This document shows positions 32,357 through 43,700 of a stretch of DNA of 64,000 nt, piece after piece. The DNA is from Oscarella lobularis (Eukaryota > Porifera > Homoscleromorpha > Homosclerophorida > Oscarellidae). The position numbers were made by a program, and so were the translations under genes. Each line of letters begins with the position of its first letter. Within the stretch, counting starts at the first letter, position 1. The notes below the pieces were generated by a model. It was not told the origin of the DNA. It worked only from the letters and a program-made list of their open reading frames with translations, and ran no database searches. The stretch is from NCBI RefSeq assembly GCF_947507565.1, contig NC_089183.1:2976001-3040000 (forward strand), read 5' to 3'.

Positions 32357-33596
32357 TTATAAGGAGGCGATCGCTCCCGGCAGCGGAGTCATGGCAAATG
32401 CCGGATTCATTGCACCACCGGGCCCATAAGCCGGCGGGGGAGCAGTGTCCGTCAGACAGCTCTGTTGCGGTAGCGCGGCGCGACGTTTCAGCTGGACGTA
32501 CAGAGAAACCGAAGCGCCGACAATGACGACGATTCCAAGAACGCTACAGGTCGCAGCAATGATAATAATGATCTCTCGATCTCGGCGAGAGCCGCGAGAC
32601 AACTCTAAATATAAGAAAGTACCGATCACGTTGAGCCAAAGGATGCACACTTACGACAGTAGTCTTCGTCATTATCGCAGTCGGCATGTCCGTCGCAGTA
32701 TTGATAATCGAAAATGCAGCTCCCATCTCCGCATTCATAAGACCATTCATAAGACCATGTATGCGTATCACAATTGCAGTTGCGTTCATCCGAGTCGTCA
32801 CCGCAATCGTTTTGGCCGTCGCAAACGCGCGAATAATCGATGCAGCGCCCGTCGTCGCACAGAAAGTCCGACCCCAAACGGCAAGGCGGCGTCGTCGGCA
32901 ACTGCGTCGTCGGACAGCCTCGTTCGTCCGAGTTGTCCCCGCAGTCATATACCTGATCGCAAACCGAACGTCTTGGAATGCATTTGGCGTCGTTTCTGCA
33001 CTGGAAAAATCCGAATGCGCAACTCGAGTTCGTTGTGGCGCTAACATTTCCAGCTGTGAAGTTCGTGGCAGTGACGTTTTCAGTCGTAACGTTCGTCGCA
33101 GTCGTAGGCGTAGCAGTGACGTTTTCAGCCGTAGCGTTCGTCGCAGTCGTAGGCGAGCTTCGAGCCGATCGCACGGAGAGGACGTGTACGGCGAGTAGAC
33201 AAAGAGTCGCGACTATATCAATAAAATTAATCAACGATGCACGGATCTCCCAGAGCCGAAGTCATTCTATATGAGTTAAACTTTGCGACAAGCTCCTATT
33301 TTAAAATGACTGCGCGCCATTATGGGACTTCAACGGCGCTTGGAGCGTCGTGGATGCGCGCTCTCCAGTTTAGAACTAACAGGAAGTGCTTTCCCCCGCG
33401 TTGTACGAAACGCATGACGACCGGGGGGCAGGTTAGAGGACGATTTTCGTCAAAAGGGTAGCTAGCTCTCGGAGAACAATGGTAGAGAAACATGAGCAAA
33501 TGAGGAATCGTACTAAAGTCTCGTGTTGATCCACCAACGGTCCCGCGGTAACTAGGCGGCTCCCTCACAGTACAAACCTGAGCGTTTCAGTGACAT
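32357..33596 (-). CDS. LDLa-repeat type I membrane protein, copy 4
   Basis: Exons 33578-33596, 32655-33212 and 32357-32604 give 274 residues. MSLKRS is joined to VATLCLLAVHVLS. A Thr/Asn-rich region with several N-x-T sequons (TNATAENVTATPT) precedes three LDLa modules (the last is unusual: CDTHTWSYEWSYECGDGSCI). The helix is IIIIIAATCSVLGIVVIVGA. The tail is short and contains PPPAYGPGG, a PPxY motif able to bind WW domains; the other copies keep only GPG. Confidence 0.82.
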
Positions 33597-33685
33597 TACG
33601 ATGGATCGTTGAAGACACTCAAACGAAGGGATCCGGATCGTAGTCGCGAGGTTTCCTAATTCGGTTGTGCCTCACACACGTGATT

Positions 33686-33715
33686 GGATCTCTCTCTCTC
33701 TCTCTCTCTCTCTTT
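33686..33715. repeat. (CT)n microsatellite
   Basis: A TCTC run between copies 4 and 5 corresponds to a much shorter TCTCTCT in the duplicated block near 30120, so it expanded after the duplication or shrank in the other copy. Confidence 0.8.
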
Positions 33716-34039
33716 GAAATTGTACAACGTACTCCTTGTCCAAGAATCAATTAAATAAAATTAATTTTATTTACACCTAAATTAGCCCCTTTGCAATGAT
33801 TCGTCGATTTTTTGAACTAAAACTTTGGATTAGCTACTCAAGGCGTAATTCAATACCTCTATGATTTAATTAGTCCAAATCTTCGAAGTCACGGAGGCGG
33901 CGCCAATAATCTCAAATTCCCATAGAGCTAAAAACAAATCCCTTCTGTGCAGAAAGACACAGCGGCAAACGCTAATAAAATAAAACACCGAAGCATAAAA
34001 AGTAGTACCGTGTGACTACATAAGGGAGAAGTCGCTTCT

Positions 34040-35153
34040 CTAACTATCCAACAGCTGCGCATCTTCGCTCGCATTTTCACTCGAATTGTCATCAGGCTCG
34101 CTCTTTTCGGCGACAACGGGCTGAGACTGAGGCGGTGGCGGATACGTCATCATCGGTTGCGGCGGTGCGAAAGCGACGGGATTCAATCCGCCCGGCGCAT
34201 AGCCCGGAATCGCAGTCGACGGCGGCATTGCGAACGTGGGAAGCGGCTGTTGACGTGACGCCTCGCGATCTTTGACCTTGACGCACACGCACACGGCGGC
34301 GACGACGAAGAGAAACAGGACGATGATGCTCGAGCTGACAGAAATCGAAACAATCACACCCATAGACCCTAGAGAGAAAAAAAGAGACGATTATAAATTA
34401 ATTGTTGATATACGAGAGAGAGGGAGCGCAGAGGCCGGGAAAAAAAAACTATTTCCGGCACTCCACTATACATATCTAATAGCGACTTTACATGGATGAG
34501 AACAATCGATTTCATCCGTATCACAGTCGTCGTAGCCGTCGCAACGTGCGTATTCAGCGATACAGCGTCTATCTCCGCAAAGAAACCCCGTCGAACAGGT
34601 CTCGCAGTTGGACTCGTCCGATTTATCCCAGCAGTCGTTATAGCCGTCGCAAAGCGAATACGTTCCTAAGCAGCGGACTCCTCTGTCGCACAAGAAACCG
34701 GCGCACGGCGTCGGCGTGCAGTCGTCCTCGTCCGAACCGTCGCCGCAGTCGTTATCCCCGTCGCAAACGTACGTCGCACGAATGCATTTGGACGTGTAAC
34801 GACACTGAAATTCTGAATTCGATTCGCATGTTGTCGATGACGTTGTGGGCGTGGCGAGCCAGTTGAGGTTGACGTTGATAAGGAAAAGTGCAACAGCTAC
34901 ATACATAAGATTACGTTATTATATATTTTTTGAGCCCTCTCATTTTTTTTGTACCCGAAGAGGGGCCCCCACTTTGTCGGAACACTGATTCGGTGTCCGT
35001 GCATGCTGTGCGCTGGGCGACTGTGGTTCGCGAATAAGCCGCGAAAGCGCGGAAAAAGGGGCGTCGACGCGCGGGACTCGCGAAATAGGACGATTGAGCG
35101 TTCCTCTTCGTTAGACGTCCTGCTTCCTACAAACCTGAACTCCTCAGTGACAT
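34040..35153 (-). CDS. LDLa-repeat type I membrane protein, copy 5, divergent tail
   Basis: Exons 35135-35153, 34492-34896 and 34040-34368 give 250 residues. The first exon encodes MSLRSS. Exon 2 finishes the signal peptide (AVALFLINVNLN) and adds three LDLa modules (YVCDGDNDCGDGSDEDDC; DKSDESNC; DDCDTDEIDC). The helix exon (VIVSISVSSSIIVLFLFVVA) differs from copies 1-3 and is followed by a Pro-rich tail (GYAPGGLNPVAFAPPQPMMT) and an acidic end (SENASEDAQLLDS). DAQLL resembles an acidic dileucine sorting signal; that role is inferred. Confidence 0.83.
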
Positions 35154-35318
35154 GATGAGCGTTTCGAACTCGTAGAATTGCAGCGCGAGAAACGCGATTA
35201 CGGCTCGATCACGTGATACATGCGTCAGAGGAAGTGACATCATCAGACTGCGAAAATTTGACGAAACACCGGACTTACAAACACAAGACTCAAACACAGA
35301 CGTTCGCAGTATAACATA

Positions 35319-35984
35319 TCAGTGACTATGATGCCCACCTTCTTCTTCCTCACTGAACCGCTTATAGGACCCCATCGCCTTACCACACCCCCGCGCATTA
35401 TCCAGCGCATTTCCCAGCGTCAGTATAAGACTCAGATCGAGATGACCCGAATCCGTGCTACCGCGAATGGGAAATTCCGGTTTCAGTTCGCCGCCTTCTT
35501 TCGAATTGAACGTTGAGCACGCTCTCGGTTGCTCGTTGATGACGAGACACAGTGACGCGAAATCGGCGGCCGTCACGTCGACGGACATGTCGTACATGAT
35601 CACGTGATAGGAAGAGGACGCCAGCGACGTGCGCACCGTCCACGTGCACGTCAACTTCGGACGCGCCTTGGTGACGGGAAGCGAGTGCGGAAAGACGATC
35701 GCGTCGAAGGAACTATCGAGAGTATTGTTATAGACGTATTCCTTGTTCACTCTCAGTGTCGTCGTGCAAACGACTCTATATAGAAATAATATATGGTATA
35801 AGGAATATAAGACTAGGGTATCCAAGACTTACTGTGTTGCTCCTGATCCTTGAGTTCGGGGTCGAAACCACATTGGTTGTGGTGGTAGCGTTGGCACCGG
35901 TGGCGGTTTCACTTCCTTGCACTCTCGATGGACCGTTGTGAAGTCGTAAAAGCATTCGATTATTCTATGCAAAAGTGTCGCGCT
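35319..35984 (-). CDS. CUB-like secreted protein, 5' end not found
   Basis: Two exons join in frame: 35833-35984 (IIECFYDFTTVHRECKEVKP, then a Pro-rich linker) and 35319-35775. The second reads like a CUB module: VVCTTTLRVNKEYVYNNT, LTCTWTVRTS, YHVIMYDMSVD, LCLVINEQPRACSTF and SGHLDLSLILTL. It ends HHSH before TGA. The exon begins after GGACTAG, so an upstream exon with a start and signal peptide must lie beyond 36000; I could not identify it. Assignment to the CUB family is tentative. Confidence 0.5.
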
Positions 35985-36170
35985 CTAGTCCAGCCGTAGT
36001 AAGTGCTGCTAAACTAATTATTTAGGAAAAGGAGACGGTACGTGAATCGGGTGATAGTCGACTGATCGCATATGGGAGAAACACGAGGATCGAAGCACGT
36101 ATGAGAAGCAAAAGAGCTACTGACGTCTCTAGCTTAGGGTATGGTACTATAGTAGATTAAGAAGAAATGG

Positions 36171-36600
36171 GCCTTTGCTAACATGGCCTCACTGAAGCAG
36201 AAACACAAGGTCACAGACTTTCCTATCCCATTAGTACCCTAATGCTGCATGTCCGTGTCCGACGTCGTCGTGATGCAAACACTCAGCCGTCTTCAACTGA
36301 AAGAAGGCCGTCGACAATATAACAAAGTAACGAGCGATCGTCATCGTCCCACGGGCAATAGCGGCTGCTCTCCGAATGATGCAAGAGACGATTGTGTGAG
36401 CCGTATATATGTATCTAAGTCGGATAGAAATTTGCGTAACTAAATTCGACGAGGAGGGCCCCCAATTGAGATCACCAACCTGCAAGCCTGCAGGCTCTAT
36501 ATACATAAGAGATTCTTTCGCTGCAATATGGCAATCAATATGGACACCAAATTTTGTGTCCTCGCCATACACGATGATGATGATGATACGAGGCTCGTTA
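36171..36600. repeat. Dispersed repeat, copy 1
   Basis: Starting near CTTTCCTATCCCATTAGTAC, this stretch matches 39391-39720 over its length with substitutions and indels. Shared blocks include CACTCAGCCGTCTTCAACTG, GAGCCGTAT and TTTGCGTAA.TAAATTCGACG. It is non-coding and may be a short non-autonomous transposon. Confidence 0.75.
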
Positions 36601-36780
36601 GACCCTCGTGCCGGCGCAGAACGGATGCCGGACATATAAATGCATGCCGTGCCCCTGATTAGTCCAGAATCTGGTCCAAGAAGAGCTAGCGAGCGCAACG
36701 AGGAGATCTCCCTCACAACGGCTAACGCGCGCGGAACTGCGTTCAAATCAGCGAAGCAGTGAACACAAACAAACGAGGGG

Positions 36781-37330
36781 CTAGGGACCGAGACATGTGA
36801 TTCTGCGCAGTAGACGCACGTGACGTAGAACCCCACTTGTCTCGTTTGTGTGTTAGGGTGAAAGCTCGCAAATCGACGAAAAAATTCCAAAAAATCTAAA
36901 AACCTTTTAAAAATTTTCTAAAACATTTTAGAGTAACATCTACCTACATACAAAGGTTTCTCAGCATATTACATGAAAAAGAGACTGTTCTTCTTTGTCT
37001 ATAGCCTCCTTCAACTGCTGAAATTCAACCGAAACCTTGTATATGTAGGTAAATAATACCCTAGAATGTGCCAGAAACATTTTCGAGCGATTTCTGGTTA
37101 TCGTCGAAACGATAATAGTCGTCGCTTTGAAACGGCGACGGTAATTGCAAACACGAACCCCTGAAAAAGTATAACCGGGTTTCTAACACCTATTATTGGG
37201 ATTTTTTTCATCATATGCGAGCTTCTACACTTGCTTCTGTACAGAGACGAGAGACAAGTGGGGTTCTACGTCACGTGCGTCTACTGCGCAGAATCACATG
37301 TCTCGGTCCCTAGCCCCTCGTGTTAGCGTC
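36781..37330. mobile_element. Foldback (inverted-repeat) element of about 550 bp
   Basis: The left arm begins ACGAGGGGCTAGGGACCGAG (about 36774) and continues GACATGTGATTCTGCGCAGT. The right arm, ending near 37322, is its reverse complement, through CACTTGTCTC. Weaker inverted similarity runs inwards (ACATCTACCTACATACAAAG against CTTGTATATGTAGGT). It has no coding capacity, which fits a MITE or foldback transposon. I could not settle a target-site duplication. Confidence 0.7.
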
Positions 37331-37394
37331 ACAAACAGTGCTCCCCCGCTCCCCCACCAATCGATCTGGCTCGCGGTAAAAGCGCGTTGAAGCA

Positions 37395-38180
37395 ATGGAT
37401 GACGATCTCGCGGCAGGCCAACCAACCGGAGATGAGATCACGGATACTAGAAGAAGTATCCATGATGAGATTGCCGCAATGTCGCTCTCCGGCCGCCACT
37501 CCTCTTCCTTTACACGAGCCGCCGCACTGGAAAAGGAAACAGAAAGGTAAGCGTCACGCCCTTTCGCGCACTGTTTTAGATACAGTACATCCATACAACT
37601 GCCAACCCAACCAGTAAGAGTTTAGTAGTCATTGTTTTAACTTTTAGGATACACGCACGCAGCCTGATGCATAAAATGCGTAGACCACTGCGTAGACCAG
37701 ATTCAAGCGGCCAGTTGCGTACGCCAAGCAGAAGGTAAGGACCGATATATAAATGTCACGTGAATTTCTAATAATAAAATGTGGGACCCCACCTCGCTAA
37801 CACTTTCTATGACGCCTAACTAGCTGCTTCAGAACGTTAATTAGTTATTTACGACTGTACTGTAGGGCTTTGATAAAAGTAAACTTCGATTTGTCACGAC
37901 GTCATGTATAAGGCAGTACTTGCATTCGCGCACTTTAGTGAGAGCGAACTCGCAAATAATATATCTTCAATGCTTTAGGAACAGCGTTGAAAAGTCACAT
38001 ACCGGTGCTACTCTTGTATGCGCCTCGTCGTCACCTCCTCTTAAAGAAGAGGCACAACGGCAAATATCGACTTATTCGTATCAATTGCAATGCAAATCCT
38101 TCAGTTCTTGTACTGCCGGTGTGTACTCTGCCGGTGTGTCTTGGGGTGATCACCGTGATGCCAGTTTTAGCGAGAAGTAG
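37395..38180 (+). CDS. Orphan protein, three exons
   Basis: Exons 37395-37546, 37648-37734 and 37979-38180 join in frame with GT-AG sites to 146 residues. The protein starts MDDDLAAGQPTGDEITDTRR and has a Ser-rich region and an Arg-rich middle (MRRPLRRPDSSGQLRTPSRR). It ends in a Ser/Cys-rich part with a repeated AGVYSAGVS. No signal peptide or helix is seen. It lies directly beside the foldback element and its promoter may include it. Consistent phases across three exons support it; the function is unknown. Confidence 0.5.
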
Positions 38181-38341
38181 AAACGCAGCCTTTTTCTAAC
38201 TGGCACGCTCTTTCAGGCTTTTGTTCTTTTTAATTAATTGAGTCTTTCACCAGTGGTGTTTGTCTCTTTTTCAAGAAGAAGAACGAAATGCAAAAATAAC
38301 AGCTAAACAATACAAAAAAACCAAAGGCCATTCTTGAAATG

Positions 38342-39391
38342 TTACATTACTACAACGCTCTGTGTCGAGTTGCCTGGCGGCCAATGCTGTTGCATTTCCT
38401 CTTCAACATTGGCAATAGCATAGTATTCAAAATCGTTCATCTACTCATATTATCTTTAAGAAACGTTGTGACTGGGGATTACTCACAAGAGCCATTTCCA
38501 CTTCAAAAACGTTTCTATTTAGATGGGTAAATGCAGTAGGTGTAAAAGACGTTTTCTCTCCTATACAAGAGAATGATTAAAATATCAAATTAAAGTTGAA
38601 ACTCGCCAGGTAAATTTCGCCAGTACAACAAAACGTTGTGCACTGCGTGTGAAGACAAAACCAGTGCCCTCACAGTGATATTCTAAAATACCAATTAATT
38701 ATTCAACGTACAGATGATATGTATACATAAATACCTCTCCTTTCGAGACCATTGTCCTAACAGTTGGAACAATCAATTTCGTTGGCCCTGAGTAAATTTT
38801 AGTCGGCACCGCGTTTCCACTCAATGGATGACCGAGGTAAGACTCAAGCTGAGCGGCTGGCTCTTCAATAGCGTGAATCAAACTGTGGGAGAGTACGTTC
38901 ATGATCGTTCCCAATTCTCCAGTAGAAGAAACGGTCTACCGTCAAAATTAAAAATCTCAGAAAAAAACTCTCGCGTTCCTAAACTTGCCTGGAGAAGGTA
39001 AGTCATCATTTGCGTGGCATTTTGAACGAGCTGCTCACGCAGAGGCAAAGCCAACATCTCGGCCATTTTTTGACGAGTTGGAGGATCGGTTTCCTTGCTC
39101 ACTTTAGCAATGACTTCGTTAAACTAATAAAAAATTATGACAACATTTCCAAAGTCAAAAAAAAGACAAGCAGAATTTACCTGCCCCCAGGCGCACTCTG
39201 TTGCACTAATAGCACGCATGTACATAAACGTATTGACCCAATATTCAAATCTAGGTAAGAAAATATCTGACTTAAGCTACGTATAGATTTAGATGGGCTA
39301 CATGCTGCGCTGCTTCTTCACTTACCTATCCATGTAACTGCTATTGGGCTTGACTTTGCTTTTCATTGACGCCAGTGTGTCAACAAAGCCA
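38342..39391 (-). pseudogene. Truncated 3' duplicate of the glycosidase gene
   Basis: The last exons of the gene at 40763-44853 are repeated here. They are KYGFVDTLASMKSKVKPNSS (39325-39391), FEYWVNTFMYMRAISATECA, EVIAKVSKETDPPTRQKMAE, GTIMNVLSHSLIHAIEEPAA and the final exon ending WPPGNSTQSVVVM (stop at 38342). All frames are open, but similarity stops abruptly at 39391, where a dispersed repeat begins. No upstream exons are present, so it has lost its catalytic part and start. Confidence 0.85.
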
Positions 39392-39860
39392 TACTTTCCT
39401 ATATCCCACTACGGTACCCTATTGCCGCATGCCCTTGTCGATGCAAACACTCAGCCGTCTTCAACTGAAAGAAGACCGTTGACAGTATGGCAATGTAGCA
39501 AGCGATCGTCATCATCCCGCGGGCAACAGTGGCTATTCTCCGAATGATGCAGGAGACGCTCGTGTGAGCCGTATGTATCTAAGTCGAAAGAAATTTGCGT
39601 AATAAATTCGACGAGATGGGCCCCCACCCAATTGAACCTGCAAGCTCTATATGCATAAGAGGTTCTTTCACTGCAATATGGCGACAATATGGACACCAAC
39701 TTCGTGTGCTTCTCGCCAGCATGAGCTCATGCTCGCATAGAGCGTCATACGAGGCTCGTCGGGCCTTCGTGATGCATGCATGCCAAGAGGTAGCGCACAC
39801 TCAGCAGTCTTCAACTGAAAGAAGACCGTTGGAAGACGGTCGACAATAGGCACAGAGGAG
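39391..39860. repeat. Dispersed repeat, copies 2 and 3 (partial), abutting the truncated duplicate
   Basis: Copy 2 (39391-39720) matches 36171-36600. A further partial copy (about 39770-39850) repeats CACTCAGCAGTCTTCAACTG and GAAGACCGTTGGAAGACGG. The junction at 39391 falls inside sequence that is continuous in the intact gene (AAAGCCATACTTAGGACCC at about 41834). Confidence 0.75.
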
Positions 39861-40762
39861 TGTACAGAGAAGAGGTCCATCTGTCTCTGGCGCGCGCTAA
39901 CACCTCGGTGGTTCAAGGTCCGGGTTCAGAGCGTGGTTCAGTTCTCCGATTTAAGCCAGTACAGCCGGTGCACAGAGTCAGCAATATCTCCCACTGTATA
40001 TGGAGTCTTCCAGTTATTCCCGTAAGACCAACTTGCAGCGTAAATACTACAAAGCCGCGATCCTGCATCATACAGTAGGCGGCTCGGGCTCATACGAGCG
40101 CGGATCATGCAATCGTTCTTTGCGTACGCCTGACCACAAGTGAGTGTCGCGCCGCGTCTGATTGTGATACTCACAGCCTCGCGTGGCAGTGTGGCGCCAT
40201 AGAGATGTAATAAGAGTAGTACCCTATGATATTAAGAAATACCAGCAATAGTTTAGACGCGTCAGTGTACTAAAGTAGAGTTGGACCCCGAGTCACTTCA
40301 AACCATGCCCCGCTCACGCATCTTAGCGAGCTGAAGGGGGTCTGGATGAATTCCCACCTCGCTACCTCGCTGTACATGTAATGGTCACTATTATTTTAGT
40401 TAAACCAATAGACAACTCTTAGTCACTGTTTTAGGAACGCGGCTGAAAAAGCGATTGCGACATGCAAGGAGACAGTCACTCCGGCACCTATTGTACGCGA
40501 TAGCCGTGAATGGGACACTTGCAAATCTGCGCCTGGAAAATACTGACATCGACTTGCGTATTTTATACTGTGCGTGTAGCTGGATAAGTGCAATTATGAC
40601 ACCGGTTTCACGCGAGCACAATCTAGCCTAAGCCGCCGCCTAAGCCTACTATTGCCAAAGTAAAAAGCTAACAAAACAATCTACGCAATTAAACAGCGGA
40701 TACGACTTCAATGAAAAAATAGGTAAGCAATGTCAAAAAGCAAAGTACCCTCTCTTAGACTG
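39861..40762. other. Non-coding interval between the broken and the intact glycosidase
   Basis: There is no supported gene. GGTGGTTCAAGGTCCGG near 39910 resembles a tRNA B box, but the rest of a tRNA fold is missing. Short ORFs have no context. Confidence 0.3.
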
Positions 40763-43700
40763 CTACACTACCACGACACTCTGCGTTGAGTTACCTGGAG
40801 GCCAATATTGTTCCGTCTCTCCTTCAATGTAAGCAATAACGTAATATTCAAAATCACTCATCTAGTATTAATAAAGTTAGTCCCGAAACACAGTGCCTGT
40901 ATTGATAAAGAAGAAAATTACCGGAGCCACTTGCACTTCAAAAACGTTTCTGTTTAGATTGGTAAATCCGGTGGGGATAAAAGACGTTATTTTGTCTAAA
41001 AAAGCGTAATTCAATTGCACAAATCGCGTGATTAGAAATCAAAACTCGCCAGCCAAATCTCGCCTGTACAAAGAAACATTATGCACTGCGTGTGAAGATA
41101 AAACCAGTGCCCTCACAGTGAGATTCTATAAGCACCAATTATCCAACGTCAAGATGAGCTATAGATCGATAGATAGATGGATGGGTATACCTCTCCTTTT
41201 GATACCATTGTCCTAACAGTTGGGACAATCAATTTCGTGGGCCCTGAATAAACCTTCGATGGCACCGCGTTTCCACTTAATGGATGTCCGAGGTAAGACT
41301 CAAGCTGAGCGGCTGGCTCTTCGATAGCGTGAATCAAACTGTGAGAGAGTACGTTCATGATCGTCCCCAATTCGCCAGTAGAAGAAACGGTCTACGATCA
41401 AAATTAAAACTCTAAAAAACTCTCGCGTTCCTAAACTTGCCTGGAGAAGGTAAGTCATCATTTGCGTGGCATTTTGAACGAGCTGCTCACGCAGAGGCAA
41501 AGCCAACATCTCGGCCATTTTTTGACGAGTTGGAGGATCAGTTTCCTTGCTCACTTTAGCAATGACTTTGTTAAACTAATAAAAAATTATGACAACATTT
41601 CCAAAGTCAAAAAAAAGACAAGCAGAATTTACCTGCCCCCAGGCGCACTCTGTTGCACTAATAGCACGCATGTACATAAACGTATTGACCCAATATTCAA
41701 ATCTAGGTAAGAAAATATCTGACTTAAGCTACGTATAGATGGGCTACATGCTGCGCTGCTTCTTCACTTACCTATCCATGTAACTGCTATTGGGCTTGAC
41801 TTTGCTTTTCATTGACGCCAGTGTGTCAACAAAGCCATACTTAGGACCCCAAGTACACTACAAAACGTTATCATTCGAAACTGGTTTTTCTACGCGGAGA
41901 AATAGATCGCAATACCTGAGCCACGTCTCCTTTGAAAACACCTGGACCTCCTCCCCAATTCACTGGCCTAGGCAGATTATAACTCTCGATTGCCGAGAAC
42001 ACAGCTGCTGGATCGGAAATTCCAAACTCTTCCATAGACCACGAGGCCCAAAACTGCTTGCTAGTAAGATCAAAATTCCACGATTTCTTAAATAAATATT
42101 GCTCATAATGCTCTTGTTATTTAAATGATTAAATAGTACCTGAGCCATAGCAGCAATTTGAGGTGACGTCTGCACAGTACGCCCTGCAAGCAAAAAATAG
42201 TCAAAATTTCCATTTTCAGCTAAGGCCCATACAGTGAATTCCAAGCAAGCCTTGACACCCGTACTTCTTCGCGTCTTCCATGTGCATGAGAGTTCGATTG
42301 ACCCACAATTCAGGCGCCGTCAGTCCGGGATCGTCTTCCATCTACGGTATAGCCCACTTGCCGTGCTTAGTGATGTTCATGTAGGAAGGATCAACGGGCG
42401 TGTTCCCAACACTCATGTCAATAGAAGTGACTGCTGAATATTTTGCAGACAAGACCTATATCGAAAGAAAAATGATAAAAATTCCATGCAGAAACACCGT
42501 GCTACTTTGTCGAAAATCGTTCGATCCGGAAGCGGTCCTACAACCCAGCCACAAGTAGCTGCAGTTAAAAAAATTGACAGTGAAGCTCTACAGTATATCG
42601 TTATAAGGATAAGGCAAACCTAGATTAAACGAGGCGTTGACAGCATCGTGAGCTGCTGCAGCTGAATTGAGATCGTTTACCGCTGATTCAAAAACTGGGT
42701 TCCTACCAATGACAAACGAACTAAGATTGGATTAATGCTTCATCTATAAAAGACGTTACTTTGACGTCATTTTTCCCCACTCCCATCCCTCCGGTGTCCA
42801 TATCCAGTAATAGTCCAGCGGTAGTCCCATCTTTTGAAGTCGAGTAAAAATTCCCTAACAAACCAAACGTCATATAAAGGATTTAGTCAAACTAGAGTAA
42901 GAACCTTGTAGTAGTCTTGCGTAGACGGAGCAACCGCCGTGCCATTCGCCATAACACTAGCCACAGAACCGACCAACGTGTATCTATATAAACCCAAATC
43001 TTATATGTTCGTTTTTCAGCTAGAGACTCTCACCCGTGAGACTTTGCGTATGACTCTCCTTCTGCCGTTGAAACGCTCAAGTGATCATGAATCTGAGCGT
43101 TATAGTACGTCATCAACGTCGAGAAATTCCCAGACGTCGAAGACGAATTCACAGAGGCGTAACCTTCAGTGCGAACAAACCCGTAACCTTACAAGAAGAG
43201 AAGTAAATTAAAGTACATCGATATCCTTATACACTGTACCTTCACCAGGAGGCTTAGGACTCAGCACGTTGTCCATAAGCTGCCCATTGTAATACGTATT
43301 CAAAGGAATTGATCCAGGAAAGGACTGGGTATGAACAAAGCCTTCAACGCGAACGAACTCGTAGACACCTTCGCATTCTGCACACTAGAGTCGATCAACA
43401 TCACTCAAAGAAGCAATAAAATATATTTTCTTACTTGAGTCGTAGTCAAGAAATTATCTTGTCTACTTTTGCTGTAGTACAGATTCAGAGGTGCAATTGG
43501 TGGCGCTTGGGGAATCGTAAGTGGAGTCTCGGTTCCAACGCACGTTTTGACGCCAACGGCATGGGCATGTTCAAAAGAGTTCTTCAACAAGAGACCGGTC
43601 TTGTCGAAGACGGCATTATTGCCCTGGGGCGTCGTAGGGTAAGGACAATTTCCAAGCTGCACAGAACTGCTATAGCAGTCCATATCAAAAATCTGAGGCA

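Noticed and set aside
39886-39936. tRNA-derived SINE or tRNA (GGTTCAAGGTCC B-box-like)
   Set aside because: No convincing A box or cloverleaf; at most a remnant inside repeat-rich DNA.
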